From Ensifer sp. MPMI2T (lineage in GTDB: Bacteria > Pseudomonadota > Alphaproteobacteria > Rhizobiales > Rhizobiaceae), in assembly GCF_004827385.1 (NCBI RefSeq), contig NZ_SRXN01000028.1, forward strand, positions 1 through 64,000: a stretch of 64,000 bases of DNA. Direction: 5' to 3'. Below the pieces are notes generated by a model. The model was not told the DNA's origin. It did not search any database and was given only the letters and a program-made list of their open reading frames with translations. Numbering within the stretch: the stretch's first letter is position 1; each line of letters begins with the position of its first letter. Positions 40,980 through 50,699 of the stretch are shown here, piece by piece. A program made the position numbers and the translations under genes.

Positions 40980-41244
40980 GACACCGGCTGCCCTGTCTTC
41001 TGGTGCGCGTTGAGTTTGATTGACAGAGCGATTATCAACCTTTGTGACATTTAACGCCGAAATTGATCCGCATCTCCGGGACGTTTCCGGCCTTGGCATT
41101 GCTTTGTGGGGCTTTTTAAACAGTTAATGTAAAATTGATTAATTCGATCTCGAGAGTGACGCAGGTTGGCGATCGGATCAACAGACCTAATGCGTTTCGG
41201 GGCTCTATCGAGAACCCCGACCTTTTTACCGAGGCCGAACCAAA

Positions 41245-43263
41245 GTGCTAGTCGGGCCTAATATTCGTGCTGTGCCGCGGCGCGATGACATTCAGGGTCT
41301 GCGGGCAATCGGCGCACTTCTGGTCGCGATATATCACATATGGATCGGCCGGGTTTCCGGTGGTGTCGATGTCTTCTTCATCGTCTCCGGTTACCTGCTT
41401 ATTGGGTCTCTGGCGCGCCAGGCGGAAACCGGGCATCACGTGGACCTCGTCCTCTTTGCCACCAAGTTGGCCCGTCGGCTTCTGCCCTCGTCCTTTTTGG
41501 TGATTGCTGTGATCGCAATGTCGGCGCCGTTTTGGCTGCCGAGAATGCGATGGCAAACCGAGATGCATCAGATTGCGGCCAGCTCGGTATATCTAGAGAA
41601 TTGGCTACTGGCGACTGCGGCGATCGACTATCTCGCACGAGACGAAGCGGGAAGCCCGGTCCAGCACTACTGGGCAATGTCCGCCCAGGTCCAATGCCTG
41701 CTGATTTTGGCAGCGGGTGTTGCCATATTTGCCTTGATAAGGCGCCGGCCGTCGCGCACTGACCTGTTGGTGTTTCTCATAAGTGTGTTCGCGCTGTCGT
41801 TAACCTACTCGATCTACAGCACGTCCCGAAACCAGGCATTCGCCTACTACGACACCTTTGCACGGATCTGGGAATTCGCGCTTGGTGGGATCACTAGCCT
41901 GCTGCTGCCTGGTATCATTATGTCGCCAACGCTGCGGATCATCGGGGGATGGGTTGGTCTGGGAGCTATTTTGAGTTGCGGCATCCTGCTTGAAATATCG
42001 ACTGTTTTTCCCGGGTACGCCGCGCTCTGGCCGACACTCGCTGCCGCTGCGATCCTTGTATGTGGCGATGGTCCGCCGTTGCGGTTCGGCGTCGCAAGTT
42101 TGCTGGGTGCGCGACCGCTCACGTGGCTTGGGGACATATCCTACTGTCTGTATCTCTGGCACTGGCCAATCCTCGTCTTCTATCTCACCTACACGTATCA
42201 AAGCTCGGCAGGTCCAATAGAAGGCACGGTCGTCCTGATCGTCTCGATCGTCCTCTCCTATCTCACGACCCGAATCGTGGAGGCACGTTTTCCCCGACGG
42301 AAGGAGGATGAGCGCCCTTTGCAAACGGCGTTCGGAGCGATGGTCGCCCTTGCTGTGATTGCTGCAGGCCTGTTCGTCTGGAGAGTAGAGGCTGCTCAAA
42401 GCATGGCCGAGGAGCGGCTGCGTGTCGCGGATCCCGAGCGTTACCCCGGTGCGGCTATCAAGGGGCTCGCGGCGGGTTCAAGCGATATACCCGTCCATCC
42501 TGGACCAATGACCGCAAGGTGGGACGATGCAGACGTGTATCGGGACGGTTGCCACCAGTCGCTGCTGGGCACGACTTTGCTCAGTTGCAGTTATGGACCG
42601 AGAGACGCAAGCCACACTTTGGTGCTCGTTGGCGGCTCGCACAGCGTGCATTGGCTGCCTGCACTGCAGGGCATCTTGCAGCGGCATCCGGAGTGGAAAA
42701 TCGTCACCTATACCAAGAGCAGTTGCGCCCTGAGTTCGGAGGAGTCGTCCGAGGTGCCCGCATATCGCGATGCCTGCGCCAGGTGGAACGAGCTGCTAAT
42801 GGAAAGATTGTTGGCGACAAAGCCGGATCTGATCTTCACCACATCCACGCGGGTAATCGATGGAATCGAGGAACTTCCCGTTGGTTATCAACGGCAATGG
42901 GGGAAACTTGCGGCGGCGGGAATTCCGGTCGTGGCAATGCGCGACACGCCCTGGTTTGGCTTTGACGTTCCCGAGTGCGTGGAAATCAATGGTCGCTTCT
43001 CGCCGAAATGCGCTGTAGAGCGGGATCTGGTGCTCGCTCCGATCAGTCCGACACGCATGGTGTCCTTTAAGGAAAACCTGCATTTCTTGGACTTTTCCGA
43101 TTATTTCTGCACCGCTGAAATGTGCCCTGCGGTCATTGGCAATGTGCAGGTCTATTATGACAAGCATCACGTAACAGCGACTTATATGCGCACGTTGAGC
43201 GAAGAGCTTGCTCGTCAGCTTGCACCGCTGTTGCGAGACGCGAAACCTTTGGCGCAGAAATGA
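41245..43263 (+). CDS. Acyltransferase-3 (OafA/OafB-like) fused to SGNH domain
   Basis: A 672-residue two-part protein. Residues about 1-370 form an acyltransferase-3 membrane domain with roughly ten helices (IQGLRAIGALLVAIYHIW, GGVDVFFIVSGYLL, then LGDISYCLYLWHWPILVF). The C-terminal part is an SGNH-type periplasmic domain with block I as VGGSHSVHW (Gly in place of the usual Asp) and block V as YYDKHHVT. Such fusions O-acetylate surface polysaccharides. GTG 41245 has GAGG 10 bases upstream. Base composition looks less GC-biased than the neighbours and no polysaccharide genes adjoin it, which suggests acquisition; that is inference. Confidence 0.88.
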   Translation: MLVGPNIRAVPRRDDIQGLRAIGALLVAIYHIWIGRVSGGVDVFFIVSGYLLIGSLARQAETGHHVDLVLFATKLARRLLPSSFLVIAVIAMSAPFWLPRMRWQTEMHQIAASSVYLENWLLATAAIDYLARDEAGSPVQHYWAMSAQVQCLLILAAGVAIFALIRRRPSRTDLLVFLISVFALSLTYSIYSTSRNQAFAYYDTFARIWEFALGGITSLLLPGIIMSPTLRIIGGWVGLGAILSCGILLEISTVFPGYAALWPTLAAAAILVCGDGPPLRFGVASLLGARPLTWLGDISYCLYLWHWPILVFYLTYTYQSSAGPIEGTVVLIVSIVLSYLTTRIVEARFPRRKEDERPLQTAFGAMVALAVIAAGLFVWRVEAAQSMAEERLRVADPERYPGAAIKGLAAGSSDIPVHPGPMTARWDDADVYRDGCHQSLLGTTLLSCSYGPRDASHTLVLVGGSHSVHWLPALQGILQRHPEWKIVTYTKSSCALSSEESSEVPAYRDACARWNELLMERLLATKPDLIFTTSTRVIDGIEELPVGYQRQWGKLAAAGIPVVAMRDTPWFGFDVPECVEINGRFSPKCAVERDLVLAPISPTRMVSFKENLHFLDFSDYFCTAEMCPAVIGNVQVYYDKHHVTATYMRTLSEELARQLAPLLRDAKPLAQK

Positions 43264-43302
43264 ACGTTACGAGCGCCTGGCTGGAGATCGATCAGATGAT
43301 TC

Positions 43303-43323
43303 CGCGCCAAGATGTTTGGCGCG
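43303..43323. terminator. Hairpin between convergent acyltransferase and sitD genes
   Basis: CGCGCCAA (43303-43310) and TTGGCGCG (43316-43323) form a perfect 8-bp stem around GATGT, 40 bases after one stop and 20 from the other. There is no clear T run. Confidence 0.5.
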
Positions 43324-43342
43324 GGTATTAGTCATGGGCGCG

Positions 43343-44194
43343 CTAATAGTTTGAATTCAATGAGTTCGCCAGGCGTGCCGTCCTCCAGCTGGAATAGGCA
43401 AAGGCGGCGAGAAAGATCACCGTCATCAGCATAACGATGGTCGGGGCCGGAGCGCTGTCGATGAAGAAGGACAGGTAGACCCCCGCAAACGAGGCGACGG
43501 CGGCGACGAGCACCGCGACGATCAGCATGCCGCCGAATGTGCGCGTCAGCAGGAAGGCAATCGCGCCGGGCGCGATCAGCATCGCGATCGCAAGGATCAG
43601 CCCGACAGCCTTCAGCGCGCCGACGATCGTCAGCGACAGGATCGCAAGCAGCCCGTAGTGCAGCCATCCGACCGGGAGCCCGACGGCGCGCGCCTGGGCA
43701 GGGTCAAAAGCATGCAGTAGCAGGTCGCGCCACTTAAGACCGAGGACACCGGCGGCAACGAGCGCAATGATGCCCGTTTCCAGGATATCGCCCCAGCCGA
43801 TGCCGAGCATGTCGCCGAAAAGGATGTGGTCGAGATGCACGTCGCTCTGGATTTTGGTGTAGAGCACAAGGCCGGAACCGAACATGCCGGAAAAGACGAT
43901 GCCCATCACCGTATCCTGCTTGATGCGGCTGTTTTCCTTGAGATAGCCGGTCAACAGCGCACAGCACATGCCGGCGGCAAAGGCGCCGACGGCGAACGGC
44001 AGGCCGACGATGTAGGAGATGACGACGCCGGGAAAGACCGCGTGCGAGATCGCATCGCCCATCAGCGACCAGCCCTTGAGGACGAGGAAGCAGGAGAGCA
44101 TTGCAGTCGGGACCGCTACGAGCACCGAGATCAGCAGGGCATTGCGCATGAACTCGAATTCGAAGACGGCGAGAAGCATGTCGAGCGAGATCAT
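43343..44194 (-). CDS. sitD: Manganese/iron ABC transporter permease SitD
   Basis: A 283-residue ABC-3 family permease with about eight helices. It has the family blocks GDAISHAVFPGVVISYIVGLP, ILFGDMLGIGW and LLIAPGAIAFLLT-like segments. With SitC it forms the membrane channel for Mn2+ (and possibly Fe2+) uptake. The start at 44194 overlaps the sitC stop as ATGA; an in-frame upstream extension exists but overlaps sitC. It is the last gene of sitABCD. Confidence 0.93.
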   Translation of the reverse strand: MISLDMLLAVFEFEFMRNALLISVLVAVPTAMLSCFLVLKGWSLMGDAISHAVFPGVVISYIVGLPFAVGAFAAGMCCALLTGYLKENSRIKQDTVMGIVFSGMFGSGLVLYTKIQSDVHLDHILFGDMLGIGWGDILETGIIALVAAGVLGLKWRDLLLHAFDPAQARAVGLPVGWLHYGLLAILSLTIVGALKAVGLILAIAMLIAPGAIAFLLTRTFGGMLIVAVLVAAVASFAGVYLSFFIDSAPAPTIVMLMTVIFLAAFAYSSWRTARLANSLNSNY

Positions 44195-45051
44195 CGTGTT
44201 ACCTCCAGCGCTTCGGAGCTGCGACGGCGGGCGGCGATCAACCCATGCTTCGGAGCGAAGACAAAGGCGAGGAGGAAGACCAGCGTCTGCAGCACGATGA
44301 TGATGCCGCCGGTCGCGCCGTCGAGGAAATAGCTCGCATAGGCGCCGAAAAAGCTCGTCAGTGCGCCGATCACGATGCTGATCGCGATCAGCTTCGGGAA
44401 CCGGTCGGTGAGCAAATAGGCGGTCGCCCCGGGGGTTACGACCATGGCGATGACGAGAAAGGCGCCGACGGTCTGAAGGGCGGCGACCGTAGAGGCCGAG
44501 AGCAGCGTGAAGAACAACACCTTGAGGAAGGTCGTATTGATGCCGATCGAGCGGGCGTGGCTCTCGTCGAAGAAGGTCACCATCAGGTCCTTCCACTTCG
44601 CGAAGAGGATCGCCAGCGAGACGATGCCGATGATCGCGAGCTGTAGCGTGTCGGTCGGCGTAATGGCGAGGATGTTGCCGAGCACGATCGTCTGGACGTT
44701 CACCGAGGTCGGCGACAGCGACACCATGAAGAGGCCGAGCCCGAAGAAGGAAGTGAAGATCAGTCCGATGATCGTGTCCTCCTTCAGCCGCGTGCGTTGG
44801 TTCAGAAACAGCATGGCGGCGGCGGCAAGCGCACCGGAGAAGAAGGCGCCGAGCGAAAAAGGAAGCCCCAGCATATAGGCACCGGCGACCCCGGGCACGA
44901 TCGAGTGGGAAAGTGCGTCGCCGATAAGCGACCAGCCCTTAAGCATGAGATAGGCCGATAGGAAGGCGCAGACCGCGCCGACCAGCGCGCTCACCCACAT
45001 GGCGTTCAGCATATAGCCGTATGTGAACGGCTCGACGAGGGTGGCGATCAT
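44191..45051 (-). CDS. sitC: Manganese/iron ABC transporter permease SitC
   Basis: A 286-residue ABC-3 family permease with the conserved [21 protein letters not shown] and [13 protein letters not shown] blocks and eight or so membrane helices. It pairs with SitD. It overlaps both sitB (start at 45051, sitB stop 45048-45050) and sitD by 4 bases, which indicates tight translational coupling through the operon. Confidence 0.94.
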   Translation of the reverse strand: MIATLVEPFTYGYMLNAMWVSALVGAVCAFLSAYLMLKGWSLIGDALSHSIVPGVAGAYMLGLPFSLGAFFSGALAAAAMLFLNQRTRLKEDTIIGLIFTSFFGLGLFMVSLSPTSVNVQTIVLGNILAITPTDTLQLAIIGIVSLAILFAKWKDLMVTFFDESHARSIGINTTFLKVLFFTLLSASTVAALQTVGAFLVIAMVVTPGATAYLLTDRFPKLIAISIVIGALTSFFGAYASYFLDGATGGIIIVLQTLVFLLAFVFAPKHGLIAARRRSSEALEVTR

Positions 45052-45977
45052 TCGGTATCTGCCTCGGTTTCAGGCTTTGCTGGCTGCGTCACCATCCGGC
45101 CCTTCGCGCCGTACATGACGAGCGGGCGCTCGTCATCGCTGATGACGGCAAGCTGGCGCGGGTCGGCGTCATCGTGCAGATTCTCGCCACCGAGAACGAA
45201 ATGGCGCAGCACGCCGCCGAAGGCGAGTTCGAGGTTCTCGCGGGTAAATGTCGTTGCCGTCGGTCCGTAGGCGAGCACCGTGTTTTTCAGAAGCACGGTG
45301 CGGTCGCAGAATTCCGGCACGCTGCCGAGATTGTGGGTGGAGACGAGCATTACGCGTCCCTCATCGCGCAGGCCGATCAACAGGCGGATGATCGCATCCT
45401 CGGTCTTGACGTCGACGCCGGTAAAGGGTTCGTCGAGCAGGATGACGCGGCCGTCCTGGGCTAGAGCTCGAGCGAGGAAGACGCGTTTCTTCTGGCCGCC
45501 GGAAAGCTCGCCAATCTGGCGCTTGCGGAAATCGCTCATGCCGACGCGCGCAAGTGCGGCCTCGACCGCGTCATGATCCGCTTTCTTCGGGATCCGAAGC
45601 ATGTTCATGTGGCCGTACCGGCCCATCATCACCACGTCCTCGACGAGAACCGGAAAGTTCCAGTCGACCTCCTCGGCCTGGGGCACATAGGCGACAAGGT
45701 TTCTCTTCAGCGCCGCCGATACGGAAAGGCCAAGGATCGAAATTTCGCCCTGCGCCAGCCGGACGAAGCCCATGATCGCTTTGAACAGGGTCGACTTGCC
45801 GCTGCCGTTGACGCCGACGAGCGCTGCAATCGTGCCCGTCGGGATCTCGAAGGAGGCATCGCGGAGCGCCCGGTGACCGTTGCGATAGGTCACGGTGGCG
45901 CCGCGGACACGGATGCCGCCGCCCTCGTCCGTTGAGGCTGGCGCCGGTGCGGAGCGGGTCTTTACCCGAAGGTTCAT
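45048..45977 (-). CDS. sitB: Manganese/iron ABC transporter ATPase SitB
   Basis: A 309-residue ABC ATPase with Walker [10 protein letters not shown], signature [15 protein letters not shown], Walker [13 protein letters not shown] and the H-loop STHNLGS. It energises SitCD. A tail of about 50 residues beyond the core ([14 protein letters not shown] onward) is of unknown role. It overlaps sitA by 4 bases. Confidence 0.95.
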   Translation of the reverse strand: MNLRVKTRSAPAPASTDEGGGIRVRGATVTYRNGHRALRDASFEIPTGTIAALVGVNGSGKSTLFKAIMGFVRLAQGEISILGLSVSAALKRNLVAYVPQAEEVDWNFPVLVEDVVMMGRYGHMNMLRIPKKADHDAVEAALARVGMSDFRKRQIGELSGGQKKRVFLARALAQDGRVILLDEPFTGVDVKTEDAIIRLLIGLRDEGRVMLVSTHNLGSVPEFCDRTVLLKNTVLAYGPTATTFTRENLELAFGGVLRHFVLGGENLHDDADPRQLAVISDDERPLVMYGAKGRMVTQPAKPETEADTE

Positions 45978-46876
45978 TGCGAAAGACCTTTCGCGATCGT
46001 TTCGGAGGTGACACGCAGGAGATCGATGTAAGTCGGCACCGGACCATCAGCCTCGCTCAAGGAATCCACGTAGAGCACACCACCATATTTCGCGCCGGTT
46101 TCCCGCGCCACCTGTTCCGCGGGATCTGGCGAAATCGTGCTCTCGGAAAAGATCACGGGAATGTTGTCTGCGCGCATCGCGTCGATCACCTTGCGCACCT
46201 GCTGTGGTGTGCCCTGCTGATCGGCATTGATCGGCCAGAGGTAAAGTTCCCTCATGCCGAAGTCGCGGATCAGGTAGCTGAAGGCACCCTCGCTCGACAC
46301 GAGCCAGCGCTTTTCCGCCGGGATCTTTTCGAGTTCTGCCCGGATCGGCGCGATGGTCGACTCGATCTTCCGCTTATAGGCCTCGGCATTCGCCTTGTAG
46401 GTTTCGGCGTTCTGTGGGTCGAATTTCACGAAGGCGTCGCGGATGTTGTCGACATAGATCAGTGCCGCAGACGGTGACATCCAGGCATGCGGGTTCGGCT
46501 TGCCGCTGTAGGGTCCCTCCGCGATCCCCATAGGCTCGACCCCTTCGGAGACGACGACGCCGGGAATGTCATCGAAGTTCTGGAAGAATTTTTCGAACCA
46601 CAGCTCCAGGTTCAGGCCGTTCCAGAGGATGAGCTTGGCATCGTGCGCTTTCAGGATGTCGCGCGGCGTCGGCTGGTAGTTATGGATCTCCGCGCCGGGC
46701 TTGGTGATCGATTCGACGATTGCCGCGTCGCCTGCGACATTCTGCGCCATGTCGGCGATGACCGTGAAAGTCGTGACTGCCTTGAATTTTTCCTGGGCCA
46801 GCGCCGCGCCGGTAAAGAAGGAAAAGGCAGCCGCCGCGGCTGCCGTCAAAATCATGCGCCTCGTGCAATCGATCAT
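45974..46876 (-). CDS. sitA: Manganese-binding periplasmic protein SitA
   Basis: A 300-residue cluster A-I (ZnuA/PsaA-type) metal-binding protein with a signal peptide ending ALA-QE near residue 27. Four metal-ligand positions are visible: His in EIHNYQPTP, His in NPHAWMSP, Glu in VSSEGAFSY and Asp in LYVDSLSE. The His-His-Glu-Asp set is the one found in manganese-binding members such as PsaA/MntC, rather than the three-His zinc type. It is first of sitABCD, preceded by a Mur-type palindrome. Confidence 0.95.
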   Translation of the reverse strand: MIDCTRRMILTAAAAAAFSFFTGAALAQEKFKAVTTFTVIADMAQNVAGDAAIVESITKPGAEIHNYQPTPRDILKAHDAKLILWNGLNLELWFEKFFQNFDDIPGVVVSEGVEPMGIAEGPYSGKPNPHAWMSPSAALIYVDNIRDAFVKFDPQNAETYKANAEAYKRKIESTIAPIRAELEKIPAEKRWLVSSEGAFSYLIRDFGMRELYLWPINADQQGTPQQVRKVIDAMRADNIPVIFSESTISPDPAEQVARETGAKYGGVLYVDSLSEADGPVPTYIDLLRVTSETIAKGLSQ

Positions 46877-46946
46877 GCATCACTCCTCAAGACCAGCCTC
46901 AATATAATCCGGCATAATGCGTAGGCGAATGACCTGCATAAGTCAA

Positions 46947-46967
46947 TGCAAATGAGAACCATTTGCA
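46947..46967. promoter_or_regulatory. Mur/Fur-type operator between sitA and mur
   Basis: TGCAAATG (46947-46954) and CATTTGCA (46960-46967) form a perfect 8-bp inverted repeat with a 5-base spacer. It lies 70 bases before sitA and 43 before mur. Palindromes of this TGCAAAT type are the known Mn-responsive Mur sites in rhizobia (from memory). It probably makes sitABCD repressible by manganese. Confidence 0.8.
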
Positions 46968-47010
46968 ACTAGCTATTTTCAAAGAGGTCGCCCTTGGCTA
47001 GTGTCGGCTG

Positions 47011-47439
47011 ATGAGACAAAGCAAGAATCGGATCGAGGAACTGGAAAGAATCCTGCGGGACGGCGGCGTGCGCGTTACCCGCCAACGCGCTGCAATCCTT
47101 AAGATTCTGGCCGAGGCCGAGGATCATCCCGATGCCAGCGAATTGCACCGGCGCGCGAAGGAGATCGATGCGACGGTGTCGCTTTCGACCGTTTACCGGA
47201 CGCTGTCGGCGCTGGAGCAGCAGGGGGTCGTACAGCGGCATGCCTTCGAGAACGCGACTGCTCGATTCGAGACGGCGGACGCCCCGCATCACGACCATCT
47301 GATCGACATCGATACGGGTGCTGTGATCGAGTTCCGTTCCGACAAGATCGAGCAATTGCAGGCGGAGATCGCCGCCGAACTCGGTTATGAGCTGGTGCGC
47401 CACCGGCTGGAGCTCTACTGCCGGAAGCGCAAGGACTAA
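47011..47439 (+). CDS. mur: Fur-family manganese uptake regulator Mur
   Basis: A 142-residue Fur-family repressor with the winged helix (RVTRQRAAILKILAEAEDHPDASELHRRAK, TVYRTLSALEQQGVV) and the metal-binding HHDHLIDIDTG. The CxxC of classical Fur (HHDHLICLDCG) is replaced by Asp99 and Thr102, so the structural Zn site is absent, as in rhizobial Mur. Divergence from sitABCD around a TGCAAATG palindrome supports the Mn-responsive role. Confidence 0.92.
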   Translation: MRQSKNRIEELERILRDGGVRVTRQRAAILKILAEAEDHPDASELHRRAKEIDATVSLSTVYRTLSALEQQGVVQRHAFENATARFETADAPHHDHLIDIDTGAVIEFRSDKIEQLQAEIAAELGYELVRHRLELYCRKRKD

Positions 47440-47445
47440 TCGGGA

Positions 47446-48366
47446 TCACCCTTTCGCTGCGGCGGCCGCCTCGTGCTGCCGCGCCGGTATGGTCATGGCG
47501 GCGACGCCGGCAATAACGCAGCAGAGGCCGATCCACGCAGTCGTTGAAAGCGTTTCGCCGAGGAACAGGACCCCGATGGCAACGCCGATCGGAACGCGGA
47601 CATAAGCCTGTGCCGTCGTGCCGACAGATCCGAGCGTGTGGATCAGGCGGAAATAGATAACGAAGGCGAGTGCCGTCGAGAAGGCCGACAGGCAGACGAG
47701 CGCGATCAGCGATTCCGGCGAGGGGTTGAGCGTCCAGGGCCGATCGACGATCAGGCTCACCGGGACGAGCAAGACCGCGCCGGCGAGGAGCGACCCTGCG
47801 GCGGGTATCATTGGATCCTGCCCCTTGAAATTCTTCCCGAAGATCGCAGCGCCCGCGTAGCAAATAGTTGCAAGGACAACGGCCAGCTGCGGAACGAGCT
47901 GATCGCCGACGCCGCGAAAGGCTTCCAGCCCAATGATCAGGCTGATGCCGGTGAGGCCCGCAATGACGCCCGCAAATTTGCGGCTGGTAACAGGCTCGTG
48001 CCGAGTGATCAGGGCCGTCAAAAGGAAGGTGAAGATGGGCGTGGTGGAATTGAGGATCACTGCAACGCCGGCGTCGATCGTCCGCTCGGCCCAGGCGATC
48101 AACGTGAACGGAAAGACGCTGTTGAGGCAGGCCTGGAAGAGAAAGCGCCTCAAAGTGGCCGTGTCACGGGGGAACGAAAGGCCGCGCCATCCGATCACTG
48201 CCAGAAGAATTGCGCCCGCGAGCAGGGTGCGCGCGGCAATCAGCGTCACCGGTGGAATGGTTTCGACGCCGATCTTGATGAAGGTGTAGGAGGCGCCCCA
48301 GAGCGTCGCAAGCGCGATAAGAAGCAAGAGTTCGAAGGCAATATTTGGCTTGGCGGCAGCGGTCAT
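47446..48366 (-). CDS. EamA/DMT-superfamily transporter
   Basis: A 306-residue protein with ten hydrophobic helices in two EamA repeats (LLLIALATLWGASYTFIKIG at the start and a second at AVVLATICYAGAAIFGKNF). Members export metabolites or amino acids; the substrate is unknown. ATG 48366 is preceded by AAGGAAGG, which decides against the longer frame to 48453. It ends 6 bases from the mur stop in a tail-to-tail arrangement. Confidence 0.88.
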   Translation of the reverse strand: MTAAAKPNIAFELLLLIALATLWGASYTFIKIGVETIPPVTLIAARTLLAGAILLAVIGWRGLSFPRDTATLRRFLFQACLNSVFPFTLIAWAERTIDAGVAVILNSTTPIFTFLLTALITRHEPVTSRKFAGVIAGLTGISLIIGLEAFRGVGDQLVPQLAVVLATICYAGAAIFGKNFKGQDPMIPAAGSLLAGAVLLVPVSLIVDRPWTLNPSPESLIALVCLSAFSTALAFVIYFRLIHTLGSVGTTAQAYVRVPIGVAIGVLFLGETLSTTAWIGLCCVIAGVAAMTIPARQHEAAAAAKG

Positions 48367-48461
48367 CGGGTCCTTCCTTGAAGCGAATCCATGCCGCTCT
48401 TCTAACATCGTCGGACAGATAGATGCTTCGGTCCCGATCGAAATGTGATGCATCTACGGGA

Positions 48462-48484
48462 GATCTCCCCCGCGAGGGGAGATC
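48462..48484. terminator. Hairpin between the EamA and deaminase genes
   Basis: GATCTCCCC (48462-48470) and GGGGAGATC (48476-48484) make a 9-bp perfect stem around CGCGA, about 50 bases beyond the stop of the minus-strand deaminase gene. It lacks a strong T run on the minus strand. Confidence 0.45.
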
Positions 48485-48532
48485 CTTTCAATAGCGGGCG
48501 CGTCCGCGCTGCGGCGTGATTGCGGAAGCCGC

Positions 48533-49138
48533 TCAATTCAGCGGAATGGCGTTGTTGTCCTTGCCCGCCTGGTAGGTGGCGGACAGTTCGGCGTATTTTC
48601 GGCTTATCGCTTCGGCCCGCTGCTTAAACCGGCTCCGGTCGGACTCGGGAAGACCCGCGATCAGACCGGGAATCGACCGGCCTTTCCAGAAGGCGTTCGT
48701 TCTGTTGTAGCCGCCGGGTTCCAGGGTGAAGACCTCTTTCAGGATCCTGAGGTCGTGCGGGATCGAAAAGGCGTCTCGCGAATCCTCGTGGCTGAAGAAA
48801 TAGTAGAAATTGTCGAAACCTGCCCAGGTGATCGCTGAGAGGCACATGGAGCAGGGCTCGTGCGTCGACAGGAAGATGAGATCGCGCGATTGGGGGCGTT
48901 CGGATCCCGCCATTTCGTAGAACCGTTTCAAGGTATGAACTTCGCCGTGCCAGAGCGGATTCTCGGTCTCGTTGTTCGTTTCGACGAGAACGATCGACAA
49001 ATCCGACTTCTTGAGCAGGGCGGCACCGAAAACCTTGTTGCCGGCCGCCACTCCGGCCTCCGTTGCGGGGATGATTCCGTGCTCCATCGTCGTCAGCAGG
49101 GCGTCGAGTAAGGGCAGCGCTTCGTGTTCCTGTGTCAT
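48533..49138 (-). CDS. Cytidine/deoxycytidylate-deaminase-fold nucleoside or base deaminase
   Basis: A 201-residue zinc deaminase with the catalytic His-Ala/Gly-Glu motif as WHGEVHTL and the zinc Cys pair in PCSMCLSAITWAG. It is longer than TadA and has an extra C-terminal helical part (KQRAEAISRKYAELSATY). The neighbouring gene upstream is a nucleobase permease, so a role in purine or pyrimidine salvage (for example guanine or cytosine deamination) is likely but not proven. Confidence 0.85.
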   Translation of the reverse strand: MTQEHEALPLLDALLTTMEHGIIPATEAGVAAGNKVFGAALLKKSDLSIVLVETNNETENPLWHGEVHTLKRFYEMAGSERPQSRDLIFLSTHEPCSMCLSAITWAGFDNFYYFFSHEDSRDAFSIPHDLRILKEVFTLEPGGYNRTNAFWKGRSIPGLIAGLPESDRSRFKQRAEAISRKYAELSATYQAGKDNNAIPLN

Positions 49139-49229
49139 GCGGTTCTTCCTTGATTGGGTGCATGTCGGGCATATCGGCCGGCGACGATTTCAGCCGTCGC
49201 CGACCAGATACGCCGGCGGAGGTGGTTGG

Positions 49230-50699
49230 TCAGTGGGCTTCCGAAGCGATCACCGGCACTTCGATGCCCTTTGCATCGTAGAGCTTGCCGTTGAGGAAAT
49301 AGTCACCGTCGTGCAGCCGGGCGATATCCTGATACCGGAGCGTCCGTTCCGTCCCGGCAACGAACACCGATTGCTGATCGGAGTTCCCGACCGTGAGATG
49401 GTTGAAGATCAGATTGAGGCTGATCGCCATCAGCGCGGCGGAGCTGATGCCGGAGTGGAAGATCGTCGCGAACCAGGCCGGAAAGTGCTCGTAGAAGCCG
49501 GGAGAGGCGATCGGAATCATGCCGAAGCCGATGGACGTGGCGACGATGACCAGGTTCATGTTGTTGTTGTAGTCGACCTTGGACAGGGTGCGGATGCCGC
49601 TGGCGGCGACCGTGCCGAAGAGCACGATGCCGGCGCCGCCGAGCACGGCGCTTGGAACCGCCGCGACAATGCGGCCCATGACGGGCAGCAGGCCGAGCGC
49701 TACAAGAAACAGGCCGCCCGTCGCCACCACGTAGCGGCTCTTCACGCCGGTCACGGCCACCAACCCGACATTCTGGGCAAAGGCGCTCTGGGTGAAGGAG
49801 CCGAAGACCGGTGCGATGAGGCTGGACAGCATGTCCGCCCTGAGCCCGTCGCCGAGGCGGCGCGAATCCACTTTGGTTTCGATGATTTCGCCGACGGCGA
49901 GGATGTCCGCCGAAGTCTCGACCAAGGTGACCATGATGACGATGAACATCGAGACGACCGCTGCGATTTCGAAGGTCGGATAGCCGAAATGAAACACCGC
50001 CGGCAGGGAGAAGAGCGGTCCCTCGGCCACTTTCGAGAAATCGGTCATGCCGGCGAAATAGGCGATGACGGTGCCGATGATCAGCGCGATCAGGATCGAC
50101 AGCCTGGAGATCGATGCGCTGCCGAGCTTGCTGAGCAGGAGCACGATCACCAGCGTTGTCGCCGCAAGCTGGATGTTGGCCGGGCTGCCGAAGTCCGGTG
50201 CGGCGCTGTTGCCTCCCATGGCCCAGCGCGCGGCGACGGGCATCAGGGTCAAGCCGATGGTGGTGATCACAATGCCCGTGACGAGCGGCGGGAAGAAGCG
50301 GGTGATGCGCGAGAAGACGGGCGTGATCAGAAGGCCGATCAGCGACGCGGCCATGACGGCCCCGAGCACGGAATCGATGCCGCCGCTGCCGGAAATGGCA
50401 ATCATCGTTGCAACACCCGAGAAGGAAACGCCTTGGACCAGCGGCAGCCGGCTTCCGAAAAACGGCAGGCCGATGGTCTGCAGAATGGTGGCGAGACCGC
50501 CGGCGAAAAGGGAGGCGGTGATCAGCAGGCCGATGTCGCTGGAACTCAGGCCAGCCGCCTGGCCCAGGATCAGCGGTACGGCGACGATGCCGCCATACAT
50601 CGTCAGGACATGTTGCAGGCCGTAGGCCAGATTGGCGCCGATGCCGAGGTTCTCGTCTTCCGGCCGCATATGCACAGTTTCGTCTGCATTGTTTGCCAA
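49230..50699 (-). CDS. NCS2-family uracil/xanthine permease
   Basis: A 489-residue nucleobase:cation symporter-2 family transporter with about 14 helices. It has the family blocks GLQHVLTMYGGIVAVPLILGQ and QGVSFSGVATMIA, and the ETSADILAVGEII-type substrate segment. The substrate is a nucleobase (xanthine, urate or uracil). TTG 50699 is the likely start: GGAGGAG at 50705-50711 is correctly spaced before it, and this SD would itself be coding if the upstream TTG at 50714 were used. It likely works with the deaminase downstream. Confidence 0.9.
   Translation of the reverse strand: MANNADETVHMRPEDENLGIGANLAYGLQHVLTMYGGIVAVPLILGQAAGLSSSDIGLLITASLFAGGLATILQTIGLPFFGSRLPLVQGVSFSGVATMIAISGSGGIDSVLGAVMAASLIGLLITPVFSRITRFFPPLVTGIVITTIGLTLMPVAARWAMGGNSAAPDFGSPANIQLAATTLVIVLLLSKLGSASISRLSILIALIIGTVIAYFAGMTDFSKVAEGPLFSLPAVFHFGYPTFEIAAVVSMFIVIMVTLVETSADILAVGEIIETKVDSRRLGDGLRADMLSSLIAPVFGSFTQSAFAQNVGLVAVTGVKSRYVVATGGLFLVALGLLPVMGRIVAAVPSAVLGGAGIVLFGTVAASGIRTLSKVDYNNNMNLVIVATSIGFGMIPIASPGFYEHFPAWFATIFHSGISSAALMAISLNLIFNHLTVGNSDQQSVFVAGTERTLRYQDIARLHDGDYFLNGKLYDAKGIEVPVIASEAH

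Noticed and set aside
49139-49229. Search for a purine riboswitch near the permease and deaminase genes
   Set aside because: The spacer is only 91 bases and the leader of the permease shows no recognisable aptamer core.
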